Assembly: GCA_964568815.1 (NCBI GenBank)
Contig: CAZMRY010000034.1
Location: 1-15,179 of the forward strand
Length of the DNA: 15,179 bases
Reading direction: 5' to 3'
Origin: RGIG8700 sp964568815
GTDB lineage: Bacteria; Bacillota; Clostridia; RGIG6154
Position numbers and translations under genes: made by a program. This document shows positions 1 to 8,698 of this stretch, in pieces. The notes beneath the pieces were generated by a model, which was not told where the DNA came from, made no database searches, and saw nothing but the letters and a program-made list of their open reading frames with translations. The first letter of the stretch is position 1. Every line of letters starts with the position of its first letter.

Positions 1-2
1 AC

Positions 3-77
3 GGAAGCTTCAGACCACAGGATAGCTGTACAAGAGCACAGGCGGCAGTAATTATATATAATTACTTAAACAGATAA
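3..77 (+). CDS. C-terminal end of an SLH-domain (S-layer homology) surface protein, partial
   Basis: Frame 3 is open from the window edge to a TAA at 75-77. Its 24 residues fit the end of an SLH domain: G-S-F-R-P, a short linker, T-R-A-Q-A-A-V-I-I-Y, then a few residues and the stop. The TRAxxA motif followed by a hydrophobic helix is the hallmark of the family, whose members bind secondary cell-wall polymers and anchor enzymes to Gram-positive surfaces. The rest of the protein lies outside the window, so its main function is unknown. Only 19 nt separate its stop from the next start, and no terminator is visible, so it is probably co-transcribed with the secreted protein downstream. The other forward frames stop earlier and show no recognisable motif. 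The short length is the main uncertainty. Confidence 0.75.
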   Translation, partial: GSFRPQDSCTRAQAAVIIYNYLNR

Positions 78-96
78 GCAGAAAGGAGAAAATACT

Positions 97-3000
97 ATGA
101 AAAAATTAATATCAATACTTCTTACTGCAGTTATGATAGCAGGACTGTTTACAGTTAATGTCTCAGCAACAAGTCTTGCTGAGAATAGAGTTAAGCAATT
201 AGAACTTAATTTATTTGAAGATATCTTTGTTACAAAAGCTTTGGATAAAAATTTGTATTATGCAGCAGCAAATACTACCACACCCAATGAAGCAGCATAT
301 AAGGAAACAATATATCCATATAAAGGTCTTATTGTTAGTGGAGATAACGCAGTTTCAACTATAAAGTGGAACGCTAAACGAACAAGCAGCGCGGTGGGTT
401 TACTTATCAATGATACAGATGTATCAGATTGCACAGCAACAATCGCTTCTCAGGTAACTGCAGGCAACCTTGTGTTAAAAGATGACGGCAGATACGATTT
501 TACTGTTGCAGGAACAACATACCACTTAGGAAAAATATCAGAAACTGAAAAAACAGGCAATGTTTTCTTCCCTGGACAGGTATATGATACATCATGGTCA
601 AATAATGCAACTATTAAATCAGAGGTTTTAGACAGTGCATATACTCAGAACGAAGACACAAAAGCAGTAACATCTGCTACATATACCATCAATACAGAAG
701 ATGGCAGCGGACTTAAAAGCGTAAACCTTCTTGCTGCAACTTTTATTAATCATAAAGTCAACAATAAAGTGGGCTTTGGTGCAGAGAGAACATTATCAGA
801 GCTTATGCCTGTGACAGTTACTTATGATGACGACAGCACAGAAAAGTATTATATTGCAACAGGTTCTATATATCTTGATTTTAATACTGCATTAAGAAAA
901 GCAGGAAAAAATCAGGCATTATCAGTTTCAACAAATACACTTGTTTATTCAGCAGATACATCTGTAGTACCCGTTTGCGATACATCTGATATGACTTTAT
1001 TCTTAGGCAAAACATTTACTGTTAATGATAAAAAGATACTTATGCCGGCAGGCTCAAAAGTACTTGCAAATCACAACAGATTGTCATTAACAAAATTAGA
1101 CGGACAGTACGGCGGATACGGATATACATATAGCTACGAAATTCCTGTAGCCGCAGGGAAAACTGTATCAAGTGTCACTGTTTCGCAACCTGAGGTGATT
1201 ACAGCTACAACATTCGGTGCTGACAATGTTGTGTCATCAGGATATTATGGTTACCTTAAATTACCTGTTGAAGATGCAAATTATGATTATTATTTAAGTG
1301 CTTACACAAGAAACGGTTCTTATAAACATTCAGGTTTATTTGCTATAACACTTAAATATTTATCATATAATGAAAAAATAAAGGCAGTTAATGATTTGAT
1401 TGACGCACTTGATGAAAGCACAGTAAAACCTGCAGACATTACGGCAATACAAGGAAAAATCGATGCATTAAAGGCTGAAAACGCTGATATCAATGATTCA
1501 TATTTTAAAATTGACAGACTTAATGAGCTAAGTACATATCTTGAAACACAGGTAGGTAAAAAACTTGATGAGTTTAGAGCAAGTGTTAGCCAACTTGGTG
1601 ACACCTATATACTCGACATGAAAGAAACTGTAGAAGTAATTAAAGCGGACTACGATTTCCTTAGCGCTAATTTAAAGGACGAAGAGATCGGAATGGATAC
1701 TCTTAACAAGTTCAATGCAATTTACAAACAGTATGAAGAAGCTCTTGCCTTTGAAGATGAAGTTAGCAAGTGGACATCTTATGAATACAAAATGTATGAT
1801 GATGTTAAAGCTGCTAATGAAAAGCTTGAAACTTTAAATGGTGCAATAGCACCAAAAACAGTAGAAAAGGTTGAAGAATTTTGGAAGATTGCAGATTCTG
1901 CAAATAAAATAGATGAAAAAATAGAATCCTTTGGCACAACCTATGATTCTTCTATGCTTGAAGATTTACTTGAAACAGAAAAGGAAATAAATATATTCTA
2001 TGAAACAGGAACTAGAGAGGCACTTGAGCATATTGAAACATTTGAAAAATTGCTGGAGCTTGCTTCTGCGGATGTTTTAGATAAGGACATTTCTAACGTA
2101 GAAGAAAGAATAACTGCACTTCCTGCTGTATACACAACAGCAGTTAAGGGAGAAATTGCAGAAATACAGGCTGCTATAATCTCTATTGAAGAAAGACACG
2201 GACAGATTGATTCTACATTAGAAGATAAATTAAATCTTCTTGTTAGCCAGATGAATGAAGCTCCTCTTCATATTCCAATCGAACTTGAATACACAAGAGA
2301 TATATTTGAAGATATGAATTTATACGGTGCACAGAGCATATTTGATGATGACAATAATACATACATATATCCAACAGGTTCATGGGGACTTGCAGTTAGT
2401 GCAATAAATTCTACTACAAAAAGAGCATTTGATGAGAATGAATTTGTGGATAAGCTTGGTATTGACGGCGAAAATAAAGCAACTATAAATGGTATACCAT
2501 ATCAGTTTGGTGTTATTAAATCTGCAGTTCATGGTGTTGAAAATGAACCAAACTCAATTTACAGCGGAGACTGCGGCGGTGAAATCATAATTGATGTTCA
2601 GGATGCTCCTTATTCAGAGTTATATATGGCTGCCTGGTCAGGCCTTACAAATAATGTGCCTGTAACAATCACATATCATTATTCAGACGGTACAACATCA
2701 ACAGAGGTAAATATGACAAAATTCAAGGGTGGAACAACACTTCCAAAACTTGATGATTATACAAAAGCTCTTTATGACGGAACAATAAGAATGTGGAGAG
2801 CATCCAACGGTACTGATAAATGGGGTGCATATAACAGTGTAGCTATAGCTCACAAACTTACACCTGATGATACGAAAATACTTGATTCCATTATTATTAC
2901 AACATCTGGAAAAGAAATCAATATTTTTGCTTTAACAGGTATTACTTCAAACAGCGGTATAATGACAGCTTCACTTGAAAAGATAATGACAAAACTTGAA

Positions 3001-3705
3001 AAAACAGACGATGCTGCAGAAATAAGAGAGTTAATTGAAAATGCAGATAATATGATTAGTCTTATTGAAGAGAAAGGTGCAGGGTATAATTCTCAGTATA
3101 AAGCAATAATAGATGAACTTAAGGAAAAATATATTGAAGTTAAAGATGTTATTTGCTATACAGACATTGACAACAGAAATATTACAGTTAAGTTTACCGG
3201 TGATATTGCAGAAGAATATTTTACAAAAGATTACTTCAAACTTAGAAAAGACGGTGAAATTTTTACAGATTATACAGTAGAAAAAGTTTCCGCTAAAGAA
3301 GCTTTAATAAAATTTGTAAACAAGTTTGATTATGCTTCAAAATATACTGTTGAGCTCAGCAAGGATATAAAGAATAAAGAAAAGAGCATGGCTTTAGATA
3401 TAGTATATATCAAGGAATATGACGGAGCTGAGGCAGTTGAAGCCGATATTACTTATGAAAATTCAAAAGTAAATGTTTATATCAAAAACAACACAAACCA
3501 AAAACAGAACATAATGGTAATGATAGGCTCTTATGATGATAACAATACACTTGTTGGTTTTGAATTGTTAGAGAGAGAACTGAATTCAGGCGATGTTATA
3601 AGCGAGATTTTAACATTTGATGCAAATGGAGGGAAAGTACAGTGCGCAGTTGTAGAAAATCTTATCAATACGAAACTTTTGTATAACGAAATTAACTTAC
3701 AGTAG
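97..3705 (+). CDS. Large secreted modular protein with two or three beta domains and a helical spacer
   Basis: This 1202-residue protein starts at an ATG 8 nt after AAGGAG (83-88). Residues 1-24 form a signal peptide: M-K-K, a hydrophobic core, and V-S-A before the likely cut. Residues about 60-420 are beta-rich and contain A-G-T-T-Y-H-L-G (138-145) and V-T-Y-D-D-D-S-T (241-248). Residues about 425-722 are acidic, helical and repeat-like. A second beta domain (about 730-955) carries I-N-G-I-P-Y-Q-F (797-804) and Y-H-Y-S-D-G-T-T (860-867). After a short helical stretch comes an Ig-like domain (about 1035-1115, resembling bacterial Big_5/SbsA-type domains) and a beta-sandwich module to the end. 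No catalytic motif was recognised. I infer an extracellular binding or scaffold protein of the surface glycan machinery. The shared domain in the next gene supports a joint role. It has no SLH domain of its own. Confidence 0.8.
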   Translation: MKKLISILLTAVMIAGLFTVNVSATSLAENRVKQLELNLFEDIFVTKALDKNLYYAAANTTTPNEAAYKETIYPYKGLIVSGDNAVSTIKWNAKRTSSAVGLLINDTDVSDCTATIASQVTAGNLVLKDDGRYDFTVAGTTYHLGKISETEKTGNVFFPGQVYDTSWSNNATIKSEVLDSAYTQNEDTKAVTSATYTINTEDGSGLKSVNLLAATFINHKVNNKVGFGAERTLSELMPVTVTYDDDSTEKYYIATGSIYLDFNTALRKAGKNQALSVSTNTLVYSADTSVVPVCDTSDMTLFLGKTFTVNDKKILMPAGSKVLANHNRLSLTKLDGQYGGYGYTYSYEIPVAAGKTVSSVTVSQPEVITATTFGADNVVSSGYYGYLKLPVEDANYDYYLSAYTRNGSYKHSGLFAITLKYLSYNEKIKAVNDLIDALDESTVKPADITAIQGKIDALKAENADINDSYFKIDRLNELSTYLETQVGKKLDEFRASVSQLGDTYILDMKETVEVIKADYDFLSANLKDEEIGMDTLNKFNAIYKQYEEALAFEDEVSKWTSYEYKMYDDVKAANEKLETLNGAIAPKTVEKVEEFWKIADSANKIDEKIESFGTTYDSSMLEDLLETEKEINIFYETGTREALEHIETFEKLLELASADVLDKDISNVEERITALPAVYTTAVKGEIAEIQAAIISIEERHGQIDSTLEDKLNLLVSQMNEAPLHIPIELEYTRDIFEDMNLYGAQSIFDDDNNTYIYPTGSWGLAVSAINSTTKRAFDENEFVDKLGIDGENKATINGIPYQFGVIKSAVHGVENEPNSIYSGDCGGEIIIDVQDAPYSELYMAAWSGLTNNVPVTITYHYSDGTTSTEVNMTKFKGGTTLPKLDDYTKALYDGTIRMWRASNGTDKWGAYNSVAIAHKLTPDDTKILDSIIITTSGKEINIFALTGITSNSGIMTASLEKIMTKLEKTDDAAEIRELIENADNMISLIEEKGAGYNSQYKAIIDELKEKYIEVKDVICYTDIDNRNITVKFTGDIAEEYFTKDYFKLRKDGEIFTDYTVEKVSAKEALIKFVNKFDYASKYTVELSKDIKNKEKSMALDIVYIKEYDGAEAVEADITYENSKVNVYIKNNTNQKQNIMVMIGSYDDNNTLVGFELLERELNSGDVISEILTFDANGGKVQCAVVENLINTKLLYNEINLQ

Positions 3706-3721
3706 GGAGTTGGTCCAAATT
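3705..3721 (+). promoter_or_regulatory. Ribosome binding site favouring a rare ATT start
   Basis: GGGAG at 3705-3709 directly touches the TTG at 3710, which leaves no spacer for initiation. It lies 9 nt before the in-frame ATT at 3719-3721. Starting there gives M-N-K-I-V-K-I-V-L, a normal lipophilic signal peptide start. ATT is a permitted but rare bacterial initiator. It could also be a mutated or misread ATG. Confidence 0.5.
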
Positions 3722-6700
3722 AACAAAATAGTAAAAATTGTCCTTGCGGCAATAATGGTTTTGAATGTTTTATATATTCCTGCGGCAGCTGAAACACCGT
3801 TGGTTGAAATTTATGTTTCAGCCAACGGAAGCGATACTGCCGCTGGAACTACAAGTGCTCCTGCCAGCCTGACTAGAGCAAGAACCTTAGTTATCAGAAA
3901 CAAAAAGGAGGGTAAAAAGGTTAATGTTCATTTAGGCGAGGGTACATACTTTTTAAGCACCTCCATTAAATTTGACGGAGATTATACAGGTACAGTAGAC
4001 TACCCCGTAAGCTTTATTGCAGAAGGAGAGGTTGTTTTTACAACAGCTAAATCCATTCCCTTTAGCGGTTTAGAAAAGATTACTGATGATGATATTAAAG
4101 ATGCGGTTAAACCAAGCGTAAGAAACAAATTATATAAGGTAGATTTAACTCAATACGACATTACTGCAGGAGATATCCCTGAATACAAAGGAAGATTAGT
4201 AGGCGGAGACGGATATGACGATGTGTCTGTATTTGTGGATAGCAGTGAGCTTCCTGTGGCACAGTACCCAAACGGAGAAGGTAATTATCATAAATGGGTA
4301 GAGCGAATAGACGAATTAAGCTTTTCTGTTGAAGAAAAAACAGCTTCAAATTGGGAAAGTGAAAAGTATGGGTACTTTGAAGGCTATCCGGGATACGAGT
4401 ATTCCTGTGAAAGGAATAATATCACTGTAGCTGACGGCATTGTAACATTTAGATACAAACCAACTTCAGGCATGAGGGACAAAGGCTCAGACAGATATAA
4501 GGTTAAGCATGTTTTATACGAGCTTGATGTACCCGGTGAGTGGTATATAGACAGAGAAACAAATGTATTATACATATATCCTACAGAAGAGGTAAAAGAA
4601 AAAGGCATAAGCGTTGCAGCAAACAAAATACCTGCAATGACATTCAATGCCAAAGCACAATATCTCACATTTAACGGCATTACCTTTGACAGAATCAGAG
4701 GAAATGGTGTAACAGGTACAGGATGCAGCAACATAACATTCAAGAACTGTACATTTTCTAATATAACAAACAAAGCTATATATAAGTCGGTGGGTACAAA
4801 TACTCCACAGTATGGCTCATATCTTATCACATCTAATTTTACAGGCGGAGCAACTAATATCCTGATTGACTCAAATAAATTTATAAATGTTGGTTCCAAT
4901 GCTGTAGAAATCTATGGCGGAACAAGAGAAACCCTTACTGATTCAAACAATGTGGTTTCAAATAACTATATATATAATGCTAGCAGTAAAACAAAGTATA
5001 ATCCTAATATAATATTAAGAGGCTTTGGCGGGCAAATATTAAACAACGAAATCCACGGCGGTAATTTCCATGCAATAAATATAGGCGGAAACAACCAGCT
5101 TATAAAAGGCAACGAAATTTATAATATGGCGAGAGAAACAGGAGATACAGGCCTTATATATCAGGGTAAATCCTTTACCATGACAGGGTCGGAAATCTCA
5201 TATAACTATCTCCACGACTATGGCCAGCTTGACAGACTTTTAAGTGATGTTATAACAGGCATTTATTTTGATGACAGACAAAGCGGTATGTATGTTCACC
5301 ATAATATTCTTTATCCTAACGCAGTAAATGCCGACGGATATGGTATTCAGAACAATGGCGGACAGTATAACAGATTTGAGTATAACATAATTGTTGACAG
5401 TGCTAAGCCGTTTGCATTATACAGCAGATTAAATGCAAATCTTGACTCAGGCTGGGTAAATGGCATGACTGAGCTGATGTTTGCTACAAATGTAACAGAA
5501 GATGTTACTCTTGACGGCGGTACTGTGGTAAATGGTATAGATAAGTCTTACACCCTGTACTTAGAAAAATATCCTCACCTTGCAAATACAGGACTGACTC
5601 TTAAAAATCCTAACGAAACCGTAAAAACTCTTGCGGAAAAATATTCTGCAATTTTAGAGTATGGCTCACTTGCAGAAGATATAACAAGCGGAGCAGACCT
5701 TAGTGCATACAGGCTTTTATCAGTAAAAATACCTGCTGAAAACAAGTTTATCGGCAATGTCTCTAATGTAGACCCAGGTTATGCGGAAATGCAGGGAATC
5801 TATGAAAACTATGGGGGAGAATTTACGGAAAATTCCTATGAGCTTACTGCAGATGATTTCGTAGACTATGAAAATAAAAAATTTATGATAAATAGTGCAT
5901 CTCCACATTATACAGTTGGTATGCTTAATGAAGACTTTGATTTAAACACAATCGGTATTCAGACCTTTGAGCCTGAAAGACAAAAGGATTTTGCACTTAC
6001 ATATCCTGAAAGCAACTCAAATGTTTCGGATATTGCAGATGTATTCTTTATGTGGGAAAAACCTGTTGGTGCAGACTGGTACACAGTTGAAATTGCAGAT
6101 AACCCGCAAATGGAAAATGCAAAATCATATGAGTCATATTACAACTGGTTAAATGTGAAAGACCTCGATGAAACTGTTGATAAATTCTACTGGAGAGTAA
6201 CAGCAGAAAACATTAGTATGAATGCTGAAGAATGGCAAAGCGAAATATCCTGCTTTAATAAGGGTTATGAGATAGCTGTTAAAGAAAATACATCTGCTAT
6301 GTGTTTCTTCGATATTAAATCCGATTTTAATGTTAATATGTTTTGCAAAGAAGGGGAGAAACATAATAACAATCCTACCATAGCAAAATACTGCATTGAT
6401 GATGTAACTTCTAAAATTAAAAGAGGATATTTAGACTACAGAGGAATTAAATACAGCTTCCCAAATGTAACAAATGGAAGCAATAATGCGATTTACACCA
6501 ACGATGCAAGCTATACATACACTCTTAAAGATACAGAAAAGGGTTATTATGACAAAATAAATATGGTTGTTTCGGGATTTTACCCTATTAAGAATTATGA
6601 AATTAAATTCAATTATAATGACGGCTCAAGTACCACAGATAATGTTGAGGTTGGGAAAACAAATACAACATACTACAATACTGATGCTTCAGATGAAATC

Positions 6701-7150
6701 TTATGGGCAAACAGCATAAAAGATACAGGTGAAATAGTCGGAGAAAACTATATGTATGCCATTTGTGCTGATGCAAATGAAGATAAACAGCTTGTATCAA
6801 TAGAATTTAATGGCGGAGATTTAACAGATTCCTTTATAAATAAGGTGTCATCCCCAACTTCAAAAAGTATTTTCATATTTGCTGTAACGGGAATATTAAA
6901 TCAGGATAAGCAAACAATTACATATAACTCTACTGCAGATAGTGATTTAGCTGTTAAGGTGCTTTTGACAGGTTATTCAGGAGACGAGTTTAAGGCATAT
7001 ATATTTGATAAAACAGCAAAGAAAAACGCAATGTATCAGTATTTTGAGTTGGATTTACCTGAGGAGGCACTTGAAATGAAGCTTAAAAGATGCTTCGTAT
7101 GGTCAGATTTGAAAGATATGAAGCCTCTTGCCGAAATATCTGGATTTTAA
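3710..7150 (+). CDS. Secreted right-handed parallel beta-helix protein, GH141-like glycan-active enzyme candidate
   Basis: The mature N-terminus has the Y-V-S-A-N-G-S-D opening followed by a G-T-Y-F-L strand, typical of beta-helix enzymes. Strand-turn repeats (N-x-I/F patterns) run to about residue 600. W-Y-I-D-R-E-T-N-V-L-Y, G-D-T-G-L-I-Y-Q-G (478-486) and G-I-Y-F-D-D-R-Q-S-G (517-526) resemble family GH141, whose known members are an alpha-L-fucosidase and a xylanase. The aspartates here are candidate catalytic residues, which is inference. An FN3-like domain (about 760-850) follows, then a copy of the beta domain seen in the upstream protein (about 856-1060) and a C-terminal module ending F-V-W-S-D-L-K-D-M-K-P-L. 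The first in-frame bacterial start is TTG at 3710, but GGGAG abuts it. ATT at 3719 has better spacing and gives a typical signal peptide, M-N-K-I-V-K-I to A-A-A. Residue numbers count from 3710. Confidence 0.8.
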   Translation: MVQINKIVKIVLAAIMVLNVLYIPAAAETPLVEIYVSANGSDTAAGTTSAPASLTRARTLVIRNKKEGKKVNVHLGEGTYFLSTSIKFDGDYTGTVDYPVSFIAEGEVVFTTAKSIPFSGLEKITDDDIKDAVKPSVRNKLYKVDLTQYDITAGDIPEYKGRLVGGDGYDDVSVFVDSSELPVAQYPNGEGNYHKWVERIDELSFSVEEKTASNWESEKYGYFEGYPGYEYSCERNNITVADGIVTFRYKPTSGMRDKGSDRYKVKHVLYELDVPGEWYIDRETNVLYIYPTEEVKEKGISVAANKIPAMTFNAKAQYLTFNGITFDRIRGNGVTGTGCSNITFKNCTFSNITNKAIYKSVGTNTPQYGSYLITSNFTGGATNILIDSNKFINVGSNAVEIYGGTRETLTDSNNVVSNNYIYNASSKTKYNPNIILRGFGGQILNNEIHGGNFHAINIGGNNQLIKGNEIYNMARETGDTGLIYQGKSFTMTGSEISYNYLHDYGQLDRLLSDVITGIYFDDRQSGMYVHHNILYPNAVNADGYGIQNNGGQYNRFEYNIIVDSAKPFALYSRLNANLDSGWVNGMTELMFATNVTEDVTLDGGTVVNGIDKSYTLYLEKYPHLANTGLTLKNPNETVKTLAEKYSAILEYGSLAEDITSGADLSAYRLLSVKIPAENKFIGNVSNVDPGYAEMQGIYENYGGEFTENSYELTADDFVDYENKKFMINSASPHYTVGMLNEDFDLNTIGIQTFEPERQKDFALTYPESNSNVSDIADVFFMWEKPVGADWYTVEIADNPQMENAKSYESYYNWLNVKDLDETVDKFYWRVTAENISMNAEEWQSEISCFNKGYEIAVKENTSAMCFFDIKSDFNVNMFCKEGEKHNNNPTIAKYCIDDVTSKIKRGYLDYRGIKYSFPNVTNGSNNAIYTNDASYTYTLKDTEKGYYDKINMVVSGFYPIKNYEIKFNYNDGSSTTDNVEVGKTNTTYYNTDASDEILWANSIKDTGEIVGENYMYAICADANEDKQLVSIEFNGGDLTDSFINKVSSPTSKSIFIFAVTGILNQDKQTITYNSTADSDLAVKVLLTGYSGDEFKAYIFDKTAKKNAMYQYFELDLPEEALEMKLKRCFVWSDLKDMKPLAEISGF

Positions 7151-7197
7151 TTAAAACTGCGGTTCAACGCCATTTAAATCATAAGGAGAAAAGGAAT

Positions 7198-7836
7198 ATG
7201 AAAAAAATACTTTTGTTGGGCGACTCTATTCGTAAAGGCTATGATAAATATGTAAAAATCGCCTTTGAAGGAGTTGCACAGGTATATTTTCCTGAAGAAA
7301 ACAGTAAATTTTCATCTTTTTTAATGAGAAATCTTCTTGTCTGGAAAAAACAACTTGAATTAGATGATAGTGTTGATTTAGTGCATTTTAACGCAGGTTT
7401 GTGGGACGATATCATAATGCTTGACGGAAAGCATCATACATCTATTGATGTTTATAATGAGTATATTGGCAGAATTTGTGACACAATAAAAATTCTTTAC
7501 CCAAAAGCAAAAATTATATTTGCCACATCAACACCCGTTCAGGAAGAATTGTTTGTAAGCGGATATAAAAGATTTAACAAAGATACTGAAAAATACAATG
7601 AAATAGCGGTTGAGACAGTAAAAAAACATGGCGGAGAAATTAATGACCTTTACAGTCTTGTAAAGAAGTTCCCAAAAGAATACTATTCTGATATGACTCA
7701 TTTATATACAAAAGAAGGAACAGAGTGCATAACAAATCAGGTTATAAAAGCAATAGAAAGTGCTCTTGATATTAAGGGAAATATTCCTGATTATGAGGTG
7801 TATTTTAATAGAGAAAAAAATATAGAGGGAATTTGA
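7198..7836 (+). CDS. SGNH/GDSL-family hydrolase, probable cytoplasmic carbohydrate esterase
   Basis: The ATG at 7198 follows AAGGAG (7182-7187) by 10 nt and gives 212 residues. A longer reading from 7090 would overlap the upstream gene without a good site. Block I is L-L-G-D-S-I with Ser10 as probable nucleophile. H-F-N-A-G-L-W-D (63-70) supplies the oxyanion-region Asn/Gly, and D-M-T-H (165-168) is the Asp-x-x-His pair that completes the triad. The family removes acetyl or other acyl groups from sugars and other esters. Proteins with an N-x-G-L-W-D block often sit in polysaccharide-use loci. There is no signal peptide, so it should act on imported oligosaccharides. It lies 47 nt behind the beta-helix gene with no terminator between, so it probably belongs to that operon. 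The substrate cannot be read from the sequence. Confidence 0.85.
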   Translation: MKKILLLGDSIRKGYDKYVKIAFEGVAQVYFPEENSKFSSFLMRNLLVWKKQLELDDSVDLVHFNAGLWDDIIMLDGKHHTSIDVYNEYIGRICDTIKILYPKAKIIFATSTPVQEELFVSGYKRFNKDTEKYNEIAVETVKKHGGEINDLYSLVKKFPKEYYSDMTHLYTKEGTECITNQVIKAIESALDIKGNIPDYEVYFNREKNIEGI

Positions 7837-7855
7837 GAGAAATAAAAAGTTGTTA

Positions 7856-7883
7856 TTGATTTTGTTTTTATATTGATTATAAT
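7856..7883 (+). promoter_or_regulatory. Sigma-A-type promoter for the FAD oxidoreductase operon
   Basis: TTGATT (7856-7861), a 16-nt spacer and a perfect TATAAT (7878-7883) lie in the 91-bp gap after the esterase gene. The predicted transcript start is near 7890, about 38 nt before the GTG start. No terminator precedes it, so read-through from the upstream operon is possible. Confidence 0.6.
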
Positions 7884-7927
7884 GATACTATTAGAGAATT
7901 TGCATAATTGTGGGAGATACATAAGTT

Positions 7928-8698
7928 GTGAAAAAATATAAGGTTTTATTTATAGGCGGAAGTGCTTATGCTTGTGCAGGTGTAGTTAAATACGGAAATG
8001 ATGCTGTTGTTTTAGAAAACAGCATCGTTTTCGCGTCTGAATTTACTCTTTCATATGCAAAGAACAATGTGTCTGCCCCTGCTTTGAGTTTCAGTAAAAA
8101 TTTTTATGAAAAAGCAGTGCAAAAAGGGCTGATTCAAAACAATAAAATACATTTAATGCCAGCGGCTGATGTTCTGGCAGAGCTTATGCTTGAATATAAG
8201 AGTAGAGTTTATCTTGACAGCAGTATTATAAATATAACAAAAGAAAACAACTTATATAAAGTTGATTTCTGGTCTCAGGGCGGTATAAATACCATCTATG
8301 CAGAAAATATAATAGACACAACTGAAAAAGGCTACAACAACGGGCAGGAAACTTATGTAAAGGCACAGTATATGTGCGGAGCACTTAACATTGGCACAGA
8401 ACTGAAAGCTACAGAAAATGGATTCTTTATAAAAGGTGCACTTGAAGACGAAATGTATTTTGTGTGCAAAGTGCCAACAGGTGCAGATTACCCCAAGGCA
8501 AGAAAAACTTTTTATGAAGAATGGAAAAAAGTTAAAAGAAATTCTGATATATTACTTGTATCAGAAGGACAAAAAATGATTTATGAGTATGAAGATACTG
8601 TTAATGTAGAAATTGCAGAACATTTCAGATGGATTCCTTCAATGCAGTTTAAAGATATCGTATGTGCTTTAGAGGAGGGAACAAAATGCAGTTTTTAA
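7928..8698 (+). CDS. Short degenerate FAD-oxidoreductase-like protein
   Basis: The GTG start lies 11 nt after GGGAG (7912-7916) and gives 256 residues. The N-terminus looks like a Rossmann fold: a K-V-L-F-I-G-G-S-A-Y-A-C strand and turn, then A-V-V-L-E-N, which keeps the acidic residue at the end of strand 2. The dinucleotide motif is degraded, since the G-x-G-x-x-G positions read G10, S12 and A15. N-I-I-D-T-T-E-K (near residue 135) resembles the I-D-A-T/C-T-E segment of FAD_oxidored proteins. The protein is far shorter than the usual 420-620 residues and lacks the final FAD-contacting region. Its last 13 nt overlap the intact FAD oxidoreductase gene, which points to translational coupling and possibly a two-subunit complex. 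It could be an accessory subunit or a decaying paralogue. Catalysis is unproven. Confidence 0.6.
   Translation: MKKYKVLFIGGSAYACAGVVKYGNDAVVLENSIVFASEFTLSYAKNNVSAPALSFSKNFYEKAVQKGLIQNNKIHLMPAADVLAELMLEYKSRVYLDSSIINITKENNLYKVDFWSQGGINTIYAENIIDTTEKGYNNGQETYVKAQYMCGALNIGTELKATENGFFIKGALEDEMYFVCKVPTGADYPKARKTFYEEWKKVKRNSDILLVSEGQKMIYEYEDTVNVEIAEHFRWIPSMQFKDIVCALEEGTKCSF

Noticed and set aside
4384..4899. Minus-strand open frame of 171 codons inside the beta-helix gene
   Set aside because: It lies antisense to a well-supported coding region, shows no family motif and is best explained as a by-product of the repetitive beta-helix codons.
7090..7197. Extended N-terminus of the SGNH esterase
   Set aside because: It would overlap the upstream gene by 61 nt, and the true start at 7198 has AAGGAG and the usual K-K-I-L-L-L-G-D-S opening.
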